From positions 1-34,386 of IMG/VR virus record IMGVR_UViG_3300030430_002072: a stretch of 34,386 nucleotides of DNA, one strand, 5' to 3'. The first letter of the stretch is position 1; each line of letters starts with the position of its first letter. The stretch is from a virus. This document shows positions 5,275 through 13,415 of the stretch, piece by piece. The notes beneath the pieces were generated by a model. That model was not told where the DNA came from. It saw only the letters and a program-made list of their open reading frames with translations, and ran no database searches. A program made the position numbers and the translations under genes.

Positions 5275-6681
5275 ATGACAGAAAAAAAATTAAACGATGC
5301 GGCAAAAACACTTCTTGCTTTGCGTGACGATCCTGTGTTGTTCGTGCGCACCTGCTTAAAGGCAGAGCCACAAGACTGGCAGAGAGAAGCACTACAAAAC
5401 ATAGTTGAAAACAACAGGCTTTCAATACGTAGTGGTCACGCTGTTGGTAAAACTACATTCCTTTCGTGGACAATCCTTTGGTGGTTGACCACGCACTACC
5501 CCTGTAAGATCGCCGCTACAGCTAACTCTGCATCACAGCTAGAACAGATACTTTGGTCAGAGATACAAAAGTGGCACAAGATGATGCCACAAGGTTTCCA
5601 GGACGAACTTGAGTTTCGTAGCGATAAGATCACCCTCAAGAACGCCCCCGACAGTTTTTGTGTGGCAAGAACGAGCCGACGAGAAAATCCCGAAGCATTA
5701 CAAGGCTTCCACTCACCAAACATGCTTTTTATCATAGATGAAGCATCTGGTGTCCCGGATCTGATATTTGAAGTAGCGCAGGGTGCTATGAGTACCCACG
5801 GTGCAAAGACTATAATGGTCGGTAACCCCAACCGTAGTTCTGGATATTTTTACGACTCTTTTGGAAAAAATGCCGAAAGTTGGAAACAGATGACAGTGTC
5901 GTGTCTTGATGCGGAAACGGTTGATCCACAATATGTTGAAGATATGGCGCGTCAGTATGGCGAGGATTCTAACGTATATCGTGTTCGTGTACTTGGTCTA
6001 CCACCAGAGTCGGACGATAATGCCATAATCAGTCGTGCTTTGGTTGAGTCTGCTGTAGAACGTGATGTTGAGCCTATTGAAACCTTTCCAATATGGGGTA
6101 TCGATATTGCACGTCATGGTTCAGATAGATGCGCCCTTGCAAAGAGAAAAGGTAATGTGGTTATAGAACCTGTAAAACACTGGGGTGATAAAGATCTGAT
6201 GGAATCAGTCGGTATCATTATGGCCGAGTATGAGTCTACTCCTTTCAGCGAACGTCCGAGTGAAATATTGGTAGACTCAATAGGACTGGGTGCGGGTGTT
6301 GTGGACAGATTAGTAGAACTTGATATGCCTGCTCGCGGTATAAACGTGGCAGAGAGTTCAAGTATGTCGCATAGATATATGCGTCTGAGAGATGAACTTT
6401 GGTTCAAATGTAGAGAATGGTTAGAGCAAAGAGATTGCAAACTTCCAGATCAAGAAGAACTTATAAATGAGATTACAAACGTACAGTACGAGATACTATC
6501 TAGTGGTAAGTTCAAGGTCGAGTCAAAAGACCAGATGAAGAAAAGAGGTTTTAGGAGTCCCGATATAGCTGATGCGCTTATGCTTACTTTCGCAGGCATA
6601 GCGGTACGTGCTTCCGGCAGTGGCGGAGGGTACAGGTTCAATCAGTCGATTGATTATGGTTCTGGAGGGTGGATCGTATGA
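5275..6681 (+). CDS. terL: Terminase large subunit
   Basis: 468 residues, normal length. It is the ATP-driven DNA packaging motor with a C-terminal RNase H-like nuclease. The ATPase domain is seen from SGHAVGKT (Walker A, 53-60) and LFIIDEASG (Walker B with catalytic Glu, 151-159). The nuclease acidic residues are in GIDIARHGSD (Asp277, Asp284), ILVDSIGLG (Asp334) and SPDIADALM (Asp430, Asp433). The first Asp, the middle Asp and the last Asp are the usual metal ligands of this fold. The ATG at 5275 follows a strong hairpin and has no obvious ribosome site. The stop overlaps the next gene as ATGA. Confidence 0.97.
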   Translation: MTEKKLNDAAKTLLALRDDPVLFVRTCLKAEPQDWQREALQNIVENNRLSIRSGHAVGKTTFLSWTILWWLTTHYPCKIAATANSASQLEQILWSEIQKWHKMMPQGFQDELEFRSDKITLKNAPDSFCVARTSRRENPEALQGFHSPNMLFIIDEASGVPDLIFEVAQGAMSTHGAKTIMVGNPNRSSGYFYDSFGKNAESWKQMTVSCLDAETVDPQYVEDMARQYGEDSNVYRVRVLGLPPESDDNAIISRALVESAVERDVEPIETFPIWGIDIARHGSDRCALAKRKGNVVIEPVKHWGDKDLMESVGIIMAEYESTPFSERPSEILVDSIGLGAGVVDRLVELDMPARGINVAESSSMSHRYMRLRDELWFKCREWLEQRDCKLPDQEELINEITNVQYEILSSGKFKVESKDQMKKRGFRSPDIADALMLTFAGIAVRASGSGGGYRFNQSIDYGSGGWIV

Positions 6682-6935
6682 TTAGGGACAACATAGTTGA
6701 TTTTCCGAGGCCAGAAGATCTTGATATAAACGATACAGAATTTTGGGAACATTGTTCTGAAATATATCGTGTTTTTGCAGATCTTTCTGTGTCTTTGATG
6801 CGTATGCAAGTTGCGGATAGTGATGAGGTAGCAGGATCTTTATGTGTTGTAGCATACGCACTCTTGAAAGCAAAGAATATGTCTGATAAAGAAATATCTG
6901 AATTTGCAAATATGATATTTAAAAGACAAAAGTAA
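6678..6935 (+). CDS. Hypothetical protein after terminase
   Basis: An 85-residue, mostly helical acidic protein (FWEHCSEIYRVFADLSVSLMRMQV, then VAYALLKAKNMSDKEISEFANMIFKRQK). A GTG nine bases upstream is possible, but the ATG at 6678 overlaps the terminase TGA (ATGA) and has GGAGG nine bases before it, so it is preferred. No family recognised. The position suggests a packaging or head-related accessory. Confidence 0.75.
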   Translation: MIRDNIVDFPRPEDLDINDTEFWEHCSEIYRVFADLSVSLMRMQVADSDEVAGSLCVVAYALLKAKNMSDKEISEFANMIFKRQK

Positions 6936-6936
6936 A

Positions 6937-7002
6937 ACCACCTACTAACAAAGTTACAAGCGATAAAATATATTATACACATCACTAATTGTTGTAGGTG
7001 GT
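6937..7002 (+). promoter_or_regulatory. Inverted repeat enclosing a promoter-like sequence
   Basis: ACCACCTAC (6937-6945) pairs perfectly with GTAGGTGGT (6994-7002). The stem can extend through AACAA/TTGTT with one bulge. The enclosed 37 bases contain TTACA-N15-TATACA-like boxes (6953-6979) with the same spacing as the cassette promoters. The right arm ends just before the ribosome site (GGAG) of the 7015 gene. It may be a regulatory stem in the late mRNA or an operator flanking an internal promoter. Confidence 0.5.
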
Positions 7003-7014
7003 GCAGGAGTCAAC

Positions 7015-7287
7015 ATGGTAGCAAAAAAATATCAAAATCCAAAAGGCGGACTTAACGAAGCAGGTCGTAAATTTTTTAAGAGAACAGAGGGAAGTAATCT
7101 TAAAAGACCACTGAGTAGTGGCACGAGTAAGCGACGTGTTAGTTTTGCGGCAAGGTTCGCAGGTAATCCAGGCCCTATGAAAGACAGCAAAGGTCGTCCT
7201 ACACGACTTGCTTTGGCTCTCAAAAGGTGGGGGTTTAATTCAAAAGCAGAGGCAAGAGCCTTTGCCAACAAACATAAAAACAAATAG
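7015..7287 (+). CDS. Small basic conserved marine-phage protein
   Basis: A 90-residue, highly basic protein with the pattern PKGGLNEAGRKFFKR, then KRRVSFAARFAGNPGPMKDSKGRPTRLALALKRWGF. This is a family I recognise from many marine phages (I believe a DUF6321-type protein, name not certain). Function unknown; the conserved GLNEAGRK, GPMKD and GRPTR-ALxxW blocks are all intact. It begins a run of six tiny Lys/Arg-rich genes between terminase and portal, which suggests a head-assembly or DNA-condensing role. Confidence 0.85.
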   Translation: MVAKKYQNPKGGLNEAGRKFFKRTEGSNLKRPLSSGTSKRRVSFAARFAGNPGPMKDSKGRPTRLALALKRWGFNSKAEARAFANKHKNK

Positions 7288-7295
7288 GAGGTTCA

Positions 7296-7400
7296 ATGCC
7301 CGGCATGAAGATGTACATGAAAAAAATGACTATGAAAAAAGGCGCGAAAAAGAAAGGCAAGAAGAAAAAGGGAATGTCTTATGGCGGTAAAAAGAAATAG
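7296..7400 (+). CDS. Tiny poly-Lys/Met protein
   Basis: A 34-residue protein made almost only of Lys, Met and Gly (starting MPGMKMYMKKMTMKKG, ending YGGKKK). AGGAGG lies 9-14 bases upstream of the ATG at 7296 and gives an excellent ribosome site, which is the main support. Its end overlaps the next gene by 20 bases. The composition is that of a nucleic-acid-binding peptide. No function known. Confidence 0.65.
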   Translation: MPGMKMYMKKMTMKKGAKKKGKKKKGMSYGGKKK

Positions 7401-7578
7401 CCGCAAGTTCGCAAGAGTAGCAAAAACAAAAAAGGGTGTGCCAAAAAAATATGTTTCTGGTTCAAAAAATCCAACAGCTAGAGAGCGTGAGATTTTACGT
7501 ACAAGAAGATTATACAGGCAAGGTAAACTCACAAAAGCTATGATGGATCGTATCAGCAAGCAAAGGAGTAAGGGGTAA
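7381..7578 (+). CDS. Small basic conserved phage protein
   Basis: A 65-residue protein with KKGVPKKYVSGSKNPTARE, then ILRTRRLYRQGKLT and a MDRISKQRSK tail. The VPKKY-SGxKN-x-REREI arrangement is a pattern I recognise from marine phage and metagenomic proteins of unknown function. Its TAA overlaps the next start (TAATG). It is probably translationally coupled with its neighbours. Confidence 0.8.
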   Translation: MAVKRNSRKFARVAKTKKGVPKKYVSGSKNPTAREREILRTRRLYRQGKLTKAMMDRISKQRSKG

Positions 7579-7808
7579 TGTCAAGATATAAAAGTATACC
7601 AGGAGCGGGCAGATTTTCAAAAGGAACGCTTGATAAGGTATACAAAAGAGGTTTGGGTGCATACTATTCTTCGGGATCACGTCCAAAAGTATCTGCACAC
7701 CAGTGGGCGATGGGACGTGTTAAGTCGTTCGTAAGTGGTAAGGGCGGTGCTAGAAAAGCTGACTCTGATCTACTCGGCAAGAAAAAGACAAAGGCTAAGA
7801 AGAAATAA
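7578..7808 (+). CDS. Small basic conserved phage protein
   Basis: A 76-residue basic protein. The middle (LDKVYKRGLGAYYSSGSRP, then SAHQWAMGRVKSFVSGKGGARKADSDL) shows the V-Y-x-R-G-x-x-A ... WAMxRV ... DxDL arrangement of a small family common in phages (a DUF5824-like pattern by memory), followed by a poly-Lys tail. Function unknown. TAATG overlaps join it to both neighbours. Confidence 0.8.
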   Translation: MSRYKSIPGAGRFSKGTLDKVYKRGLGAYYSSGSRPKVSAHQWAMGRVKSFVSGKGGARKADSDLLGKKKTKAKKK

Positions 7809-7975
7809 TGGCTATGAAAAAAAAGTTAACTAAGCGTCAAGAAGATGCACTCAAACGTCATAAGAAAAAGGGAACGCATACCAAAAAACATATGGATAGT
7901 ATGGTAAAAGATATGCTGAAAGGTATGACGTTTACAGAGGCACACAAACGTGCCATGAAAGGCGTAGGTCGATAA
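7808..7975 (+). CDS. Small basic conserved protein
   Basis: A 55-residue protein starting MAMKKKLTKRQEDALKRH, then THTKKHMDSMVKDMLKGMTFTEAHKRAM. The LTxRQxxxLKxH ... HTxKHMxxM ... MxxGxTFxxAH pattern is a recognisable short family found in marine phages and some giant viruses, with no known function. It overlaps both neighbours by one base (TAATG). Too short to be listed by usual length cut-offs, but very likely real. Confidence 0.8.
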   Translation: MAMKKKLTKRQEDALKRHKKKGTHTKKHMDSMVKDMLKGMTFTEAHKRAMKGVGR

Positions 7976-8094
7976 TGCCCTTTAGTAAATACAGTCCAAA
8001 GCAAAAAAAATTAGCAAGAGTTGCAAAACCGCGCAACAAAATTACAGGTGCAGATTTTAAGGCTTTACAGAAAAAAAGAAAAAAGAAAAGGTAA
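7975..8094 (+). CDS. Tiny basic conserved protein
   Basis: A 39-residue protein starting MPFSKYSPKQKKLARVA and containing RNKITGADFKALQ, then a Lys/Arg tail. The KITGADFKAL core is recognisable in similarly placed tiny phage genes. Its ATG overlaps the previous TAA, and the portal starts 4 bases after its stop. Function unknown. Confidence 0.75.
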   Translation: MPFSKYSPKQKKLARVAKPRNKITGADFKALQKKRKKKR

Positions 8095-8098
8095 TATT

Positions 8099-10183
8099 AT
8101 GCCAAAGATGGACGACAACACTTTTAAAGGTCTGATTGATGATCATATGCTTGATGCAGTAAATTACTATGATACTGAATATTCTGCTGACAGAGCCGAA
8201 ACTCTAGACTTTTATTTGGGTGAACCTTTTGGTAATGAGGTAGAGGATAGGTCGCAGGTTGTTGCAACAGAGGTAAGTGACACTATCGAATACATCATGC
8301 CACAACTTATGAAGATATTTCAGTCTACAGATAAGTTTGCACGTTTCTTACCAAGACAGCAGGAGGATACTGCCGCCGCAGAACAAGCAACTGATCTTGT
8401 AAATTACGTTATAAACAACGAGAACAACGGTTTTGTCAGTATGTATAACTGGTTTAAAGACGCATTGTTGTTCAAAGTTGGTGTTTTAAAAGTATTCTTT
8501 GATGAGGACATAGAAACTGTCGAGGAAGAATACAAAAACTTAACAGAAGAAGAACTTACTATTCTTTTAGAAGATGATGATATAGAAGTCATATCTCAAT
8601 CCATCAATGAAATGGGTATCATAAATGATGGCCAAGAGGGAATAGAACTACCCGATGAGATAGAAGATGTAGAAGATATTGAAGAAATCACACAACCAGA
8701 AAACCAAATACCTTTATCTATTTCATATGATGTCGAAGTAAAAAGAAGAAAAAATAGTGGGCGTACAAAGATTATGAACGTACCACCAGAAGAGTTTCTA
8801 TTTTCAAGACGCGCTGTGTCATTAGATACTGCTGATTTCGTCGCTCATAGGACAACAATGAAAGTCGGCGATCTTGTTAATGATGGTTACGATTACGACA
8901 CAGTATTACAATATTCTGGCTACGCTGATATTGAAAACGAAATGGAAGTGCAACAGCGTTTCCAAGACACAGAAAGTGGTACAAAATCAGAAAGCAAAAA
9001 TGATCCTACCATGCACGATTGTTTAGTTACAGAAATGTATCTAAGGGCGGACTACGATGGTGACGGTATACCAGAGTTAAGAAGAGTTCTAACTATTGGT
9101 GAGGGTAATTTCATTTTAGAAAACGATCCGTTCGACCATATACCATTCTGCATCTTATCACCCATTCTAATGCCTCACAGAATGGTTGGTCGTTCGGTCG
9201 CAGAGATGGTGAAAGATTTACAACTTATCAAATCTACTGTCCTACGTCAGATGTTAGACAACATGTATCTGACAAATAATTCAAGAGTCGGTGTTGTTGA
9301 GGGCCAAGTAAACTTAGAAGATTTATTAACAGCACGACCTGGTGGCATTGTAAGAATGAGAGCGCCTGGTATGGTACAACAACTTTCTGTACCGCAAATC
9401 GGTGCTAGTGGTTTCAACATGCTAGAGTATATAGACCAAGTGCGTGACCAACGTACAGGTTTCTCAAAAGCCAGTTTGGGACTTGATCCGAAAGTCTTAC
9501 AGTCAACTACAGCAAGCGCTGTTCAAAGCACGATGCAGGGCGCGCAACTAAAAACCGAAATGATTGCAAGAGTCTTTGCAGAAACTGGTTGTAAAGATTT
9601 AGCAAAATTAGTTTTGTTGTTGTGTCAAAAACATATGATGAAAGAAAAAACTATTCGCATACGTAACGAGTACGTATCTATAGATCCTCGTGCTTTTGAT
9701 AACGAGTTTGACATTTCTGTAGAGGTTGGACTTGGTAATGGTAAGCAAGAAGAAAAGATGGCCATGCTATTACAGGTTGCAGGAAAGCAAGAGCAATTAT
9801 TACAAACTCTTGGATTTAACAATCCTATAGTAAAACCAAGTCAGTACGTAAACACACTGGCAAAAATTGTTGAGATGGCAGGTTTCAAGGACTCACAACA
9901 ATTTTTTAACAGCGCAGAGCAGATAGATCAAATCTTAGCGCAACAACAGCAACAAGCCTCACAGCAAAGTTCTGTTTCTGCTGAGTTTGAAATCGAAAGA
10001 CAGAAATTACAAGCTGATATTGCTCTCGAAAGAGAAAAAATGTTATTAGAGTTACAACTTGAACGAGAAAAAATACAACAACAGCTATTATTAAGAAGAG
10101 AAGAATTACAAGCTGAACTTGATTTAAGACAACAAAAATTAAATCTAGGCGGTGACATAAGTACAAACCTACCTAGAAGTTAG
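8099..10183 (+). CDS. Portal protein
   Basis: 694 residues from the ATG at 8099. An in-frame upstream start at 8021 would overlap the preceding small gene, and AAAAGG lies just before 8099. This is the dodecameric ring at the head vertex through which DNA is packaged and ejected, to which the adaptor and nozzle attach. Supporting features are the P22/podovirus-type length, DRSQVVATEVSDTIEYIMPQLMKIF near residues 53-78, the DYDGDGIPELRR loop, the QMLDNMYLTNN wing/stem region, and a C-terminal Gln/Glu/Leu-rich coiled coil (about 625-685) that would form the barrel. An acidic insertion (about 140-215) is unusually Glu/Asp-rich. Confidence 0.93.
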   Translation: MPKMDDNTFKGLIDDHMLDAVNYYDTEYSADRAETLDFYLGEPFGNEVEDRSQVVATEVSDTIEYIMPQLMKIFQSTDKFARFLPRQQEDTAAAEQATDLVNYVINNENNGFVSMYNWFKDALLFKVGVLKVFFDEDIETVEEEYKNLTEEELTILLEDDDIEVISQSINEMGIINDGQEGIELPDEIEDVEDIEEITQPENQIPLSISYDVEVKRRKNSGRTKIMNVPPEEFLFSRRAVSLDTADFVAHRTTMKVGDLVNDGYDYDTVLQYSGYADIENEMEVQQRFQDTESGTKSESKNDPTMHDCLVTEMYLRADYDGDGIPELRRVLTIGEGNFILENDPFDHIPFCILSPILMPHRMVGRSVAEMVKDLQLIKSTVLRQMLDNMYLTNNSRVGVVEGQVNLEDLLTARPGGIVRMRAPGMVQQLSVPQIGASGFNMLEYIDQVRDQRTGFSKASLGLDPKVLQSTTASAVQSTMQGAQLKTEMIARVFAETGCKDLAKLVLLLCQKHMMKEKTIRIRNEYVSIDPRAFDNEFDISVEVGLGNGKQEEKMAMLLQVAGKQEQLLQTLGFNNPIVKPSQYVNTLAKIVEMAGFKDSQQFFNSAEQIDQILAQQQQQASQQSSVSAEFEIERQKLQADIALEREKMLLELQLEREKIQQQLLLRREELQAELDLRQQKLNLGGDISTNLPRS

Positions 10184-10189
10184 GATAAC

Positions 10190-10450
10190 ATGTCGTTAGA
10201 CGAAGAAAGACAACGCGGATTGCAAGCTGAGTCGCTCAGAAACAATCCATTACTGAAAGATATATTTCAGAAGTTAGAGAGTTCCTATATCGAAGATTGG
10301 ACACAAACTGATCTAAATGATACGGAAGCGAGAGAACATGCTTTCTATTTGTTGAGAGCATTAAGAGAGATTGAAATGGAAATTGAGTCCATAATATCCT
10401 CTGGTAAGATGGCAACACAACAAATAGACAGCATTGTTCGTAAAAAATAA
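10190..10450 (+). CDS. Conserved small head-region protein
   Basis: An 86-residue, all-helical protein with RGLQAESLRNNPLLKDIF, WTQTDLNDTEARE and a GKMATQQIDS tail. The RGxxAexLxxNPLL ... Wxxt...D...RE ... SGKMA pattern is common directly after portal genes in phages of this type. Function unknown. It starts 6 bases after the portal stop. Confidence 0.8.
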   Translation: MSLDEERQRGLQAESLRNNPLLKDIFQKLESSYIEDWTQTDLNDTEAREHAFYLLRALREIEMEIESIISSGKMATQQIDSIVRKK

Positions 10451-10469
10451 CAAAACAATGAGGTAAAAA

Positions 10470-11447
10470 ATGGCTAGTATTCCGGAAGATGGAACTAACA
10501 TAGAAAACGCATTAGGCCAAGCCGAAGCGATTAATTTACTTTTGAATAGAGAAAACACCCCTGTCCAGGCAAGTGAAGATGTTCAAGAGTCGGAAGATAC
10601 CCAAGAGGTGTCCACCCAAGAATCTGAAACTGAAACAGAAGAAGTAGTTCAAGACCAAACTGAAGCTGTTGCGGAAGAGGAAGAAAGTGAACAGTATGAT
10701 GAAGAATCCGATGAGGAAGAAGTCGCTGTATATTTAGCAAAAGTTGATGGTGAGGAAGTTGAAGTCACAGCAGATGACTTGATTAAATCATATCAACTAG
10801 AGCAAACTGCACAGAAACGATTGCGAGAAGCCGCAGAGGAAAGAAAGAAAATCCAAAGCGATGCACAGCAAGTTGAGGCAGAAAGGAAATATTACGCTGA
10901 AAATTTAGCACTATTACAAGAAGCTCTGCGCCAATATCAAACCGGTGATCGGACAGAGGAACAATGGTCTGAATTATACAGGGAAGATCCGATGCTTTAT
11001 ATGAAAGAAAAAGAAGATGTTAGAGATCGGCAAGCCAAACAGCAAGCGTTGCAACAAGAGCAATATGCCTTACAGCAACGTCAACTCCAGGAGGAACAAG
11101 CTAAATTACTTGAGAGAATACCCGAATGGAAAGATGCACAAGTAGCAAACAAAGAGAGAGATAGTATTGTTACTTATGCAAAACGGTTTGGTTTTAATGA
11201 TCAAGAGATAGCGGCAACGGCAGACTCTCGTGTTGTTGATCTTCTTAGACGTGCATATCTTTATGATGAGTTGATGGCCAAAAGACCAACAGCGACAAAG
11301 AAAGTAAAGAAAGCGCCAAAAATGATTAAAGCAGGAAAACCCAAAGGTAAAATAAATGTTTCCGAACAAAACCGAAAAACGGCTTTTGATAAACTAGCGA
11401 AATCCGGCCGTAAAGAGGACGCGATTTCATATCTTTTAACTAAATAA
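10470..11447 (+). CDS. Putative scaffolding protein
   Basis: 325 residues. Residues 30-85 are extremely acidic (Glu/Asp/Gln/Thr). Residues 105-215 are a long charged coiled coil rich in Gln and Glu. Residues 270-310 are Lys-rich. This is the typical build of a capsid scaffold: an acidic flexible N-terminus, a helical centre and a basic C-terminal coat-binding region. The position between portal and major capsid protein supports it. It would be present in procapsids and lost on maturation. The start has GAGGT about 7 bases upstream. Confidence 0.8.
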   Translation: MASIPEDGTNIENALGQAEAINLLLNRENTPVQASEDVQESEDTQEVSTQESETETEEVVQDQTEAVAEEEESEQYDEESDEEEVAVYLAKVDGEEVEVTADDLIKSYQLEQTAQKRLREAAEERKKIQSDAQQVEAERKYYAENLALLQEALRQYQTGDRTEEQWSELYREDPMLYMKEKEDVRDRQAKQQALQQEQYALQQRQLQEEQAKLLERIPEWKDAQVANKERDSIVTYAKRFGFNDQEIAATADSRVVDLLRRAYLYDELMAKRPTATKKVKKAPKMIKAGKPKGKINVSEQNRKTAFDKLAKSGRKEDAISYLLTK

Positions 11448-11464
11448 CTGAATAGGAAAAAACA

Positions 11465-12409
11465 ATGGCAACATTTACGACCACTTCAGCCGTAGGGGAG
11501 CGCGAGGATTTATCCGATATTATCTATCGTATTGATCCGTCTGAAACACCATTGTTCACAGCCGCCGCTAAAGAAACTACAAGCGGTGTAACAACTGAAT
11601 GGCAAGTACAAGAACTAGCCGCCGCAGTTGATACAAACCATGTGAACGAGGGCGCAGACTACTCATATGTCAATCCAACGGCTACAACTAGACTGTCAAA
11701 TGTCCATCAGATTGCCGCACAAGCCGCATCAGTTTCAAATACCTTAGATGTCGTCGATAAGGCAGGCAGGGATAGAGAAACAGCGTATGTGAAAGTAATC
11801 AAAGGACTGGAACAAAGACGTGATATTGAGAAGAGTTTATTCAAAAACGAAGCAAAATCTGCGTCAGATCCAAGAAAGACAGCTAAACTTCTAACATGGC
11901 TAACAAATGGCGATAAACCATCTGACATGGGCCACGCTACTGGTGACGGAAGTGACACTGCTGACCTAACAGGTACAGCAAGAGCGCTAACACTAGCACA
12001 GATCGAAGCGGCTATCAAAGAAGCATACGAAGATGGAGGTTCACCATCACTATTAGTGATGTCACCTGCAAACAAAGTAGCTTTCTCTGGCCTATCATCT
12101 GGTTCAGTAGCAACCAACCAAATCACAACAACTGCACCGCAAGAAGCGGCTATTGTTGGTTCAGTAAGTCTATTCTTATCTGATTTTGGTACTGTAAATG
12201 CAGTGGTAGACAGACAAGCACCGAACAGCGAGATGTATGTGATTGATACAGACTATGTAGCAATCGGTACACTACCAGGACGTAACTTCGCAGTAAGCGA
12301 TGTTGCACCAACTGGCGATGCTACAAAGTTCGCAATCATCACAGAGTACGCTCTGATTGTACGCGCACCGAAAGCACACGCATTTATTTTCGGACTAAAT
12401 ACTTCATAG
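11465..12409 (+). CDS. Major capsid protein (DUF5309/SU10 type)
   Basis: 314 residues. The N-terminus (TTTSAVGEREDLSDIIYRIDPSETPLFT, then TTEWQVQEL) is the signature of the DUF5309/SU10 major capsid family, an HK97-fold shell protein without a long N-terminal prohead domain. YEDGGSPSLLVMSP and the C-terminal YALIVRAPKAHAFI strand also fit. Translation should be very strong, and the codon use is noticeably less AT-biased than in the left arm. A GC-only hairpin follows 15 bases after the stop. Confidence 0.94.
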   Translation: MATFTTTSAVGEREDLSDIIYRIDPSETPLFTAAAKETTSGVTTEWQVQELAAAVDTNHVNEGADYSYVNPTATTRLSNVHQIAAQAASVSNTLDVVDKAGRDRETAYVKVIKGLEQRRDIEKSLFKNEAKSASDPRKTAKLLTWLTNGDKPSDMGHATGDGSDTADLTGTARALTLAQIEAAIKEAYEDGGSPSLLVMSPANKVAFSGLSSGSVATNQITTTAPQEAAIVGSVSLFLSDFGTVNAVVDRQAPNSEMYVIDTDYVAIGTLPGRNFAVSDVAPTGDATKFAIITEYALIVRAPKAHAFIFGLNTS

Positions 12410-12424
12410 TATTTAAAACACACA

Positions 12425-12444
12425 GAGGGGGGTTCTCCCCCCTC
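12425..12444 (+). promoter_or_regulatory. G/C hairpin after capsid gene
   Basis: Perfect 8-bp stem GAGGGGGG/CCCCCCTC with a TTCT loop, in a 48-base gap after the capsid gene. No T tract follows, so it may act as an mRNA 3' stabiliser or partial terminator that lowers expression of the genes downstream of the capsid. Confidence 0.8.
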
Positions 12445-12457
12445 ACATGAGGTTGAG

Positions 12458-12790
12458 ATGGCAAAAAAAATTACAGTTGATACAGACGGTGTTTCAAAAA
12501 AAACAACGATGGAATACGATGCTAACGAGGAGCATTACGTATACAAAACCGAACAAAAAATAGATCCAATAAAAGATTTGGCAAAAAGTCAATTAGACTT
12601 ACATAGGCCAGGTGATCTTATTGGTAACACACAAAAACACTGGCAAAAGGTAGGTGAGATACCTGCTGTTTTATATCACGAACTTCTAGTGAAGTTTGGT
12701 GAGCCAAGAGATAACCCAAAGGCATGGCTACGTTGGTTACAGGATAAAGACAACGAAGCGTTTAGAACAACAAACGGAAGATTAATTTAA
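12458..12790 (+). CDS. Conserved hypothetical head/neck protein
   Basis: 110 residues. The C-terminal half (QKVGEIPAVLYHELLVKFGEP, then NPKAWLRWLQDKDNEAFRTTNGRL) is a pattern seen in small genes directly after the capsid in many podoviruses and siphoviruses. The N-terminus is Lys-rich and probably disordered. Possibly a head-completion or decoration component; function not known. The stop overlaps the adaptor start (TAATG). Confidence 0.75.
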   Translation: MAKKITVDTDGVSKKTTMEYDANEEHYVYKTEQKIDPIKDLAKSQLDLHRPGDLIGNTQKHWQKVGEIPAVLYHELLVKFGEPRDNPKAWLRWLQDKDNEAFRTTNGRLI

Positions 12791-13413
12791 TGGCTTTTAG
12801 CACTTACAGTGAATTAAAAACAGAGATTGCAAACTTTCTTGCAAGAGATGATTTAACGTCACAGATTCCAAGTTTTATTACTCTGGCAGAGGCTCGTATG
12901 AGTCGTGAGTTGAGTTCAAGGACGCAAGAGAAAAGAGCAAACGCGACAACGGTTGCAGGTGATGGTTTTATATCTCTACCTACTGATCTTAGAAGCATAC
13001 GTAACGTACAGCTAAATACTGATCCGATCACTATCTTAAAATATCATACAGTCGAAATGTTAGGAAAAGAATACAGCACAAGTGGTAACGGAAAGCCACG
13101 AGGTTATACTATAATTGGTAGTGAATTATCTGTACGTCCTATACCAGATACTGCATATACATTAGAAATCGTTTACGGTGAGGGCATTGACTCATTGTCA
13201 GACACAACTACAAACAATGTAATTTTAACAAGACACCCAGATGCGTATTTATACGGCTCTTTATCAAACGCATACACTTTCCTTATGGACGAAGCAAGGG
13301 CAACTACTTATGATGGTCTGTTTACAAGAATTATGTCAGAGATTATCAGAGATACAGAAGATGCCAGATACGGTGGTGTACTATCAATGAAAACAACATA
13401 TAGAGGAAAATAA
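12790..13413 (+). CDS. Head-tail adaptor (SU10 type)
   Basis: 207 residues. It starts with a helical STYSELKTEIANFLARDDL and LAEARMSRELSSRTQEKRA, then a beta region (GDGFISLPTDLRSIRNVQL, PRGYTIIGSELSVRPIP) and a C-terminal helical stretch with HPDAYLYGSLSNAYTFL. This order is characteristic of the SU10-type adaptor that binds under the portal and carries the nozzle. Position after the capsid gene and before the tail proteins agrees. Confidence 0.85.
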   Translation: MAFSTYSELKTEIANFLARDDLTSQIPSFITLAEARMSRELSSRTQEKRANATTVAGDGFISLPTDLRSIRNVQLNTDPITILKYHTVEMLGKEYSTSGNGKPRGYTIIGSELSVRPIPDTAYTLEIVYGEGIDSLSDTTTNNVILTRHPDAYLYGSLSNAYTFLMDEARATTYDGLFTRIMSEIIRDTEDARYGGVLSMKTTYRGK

Positions 13414-13415
13414 AG

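Noticed and set aside
11707-12126. Long minus-strand open frame (139 codons) inside the capsid gene
   Set aside because: It lies wholly antisense to a clear capsid gene, has no ribosome site and its composition is that of a reversed reading of that gene.
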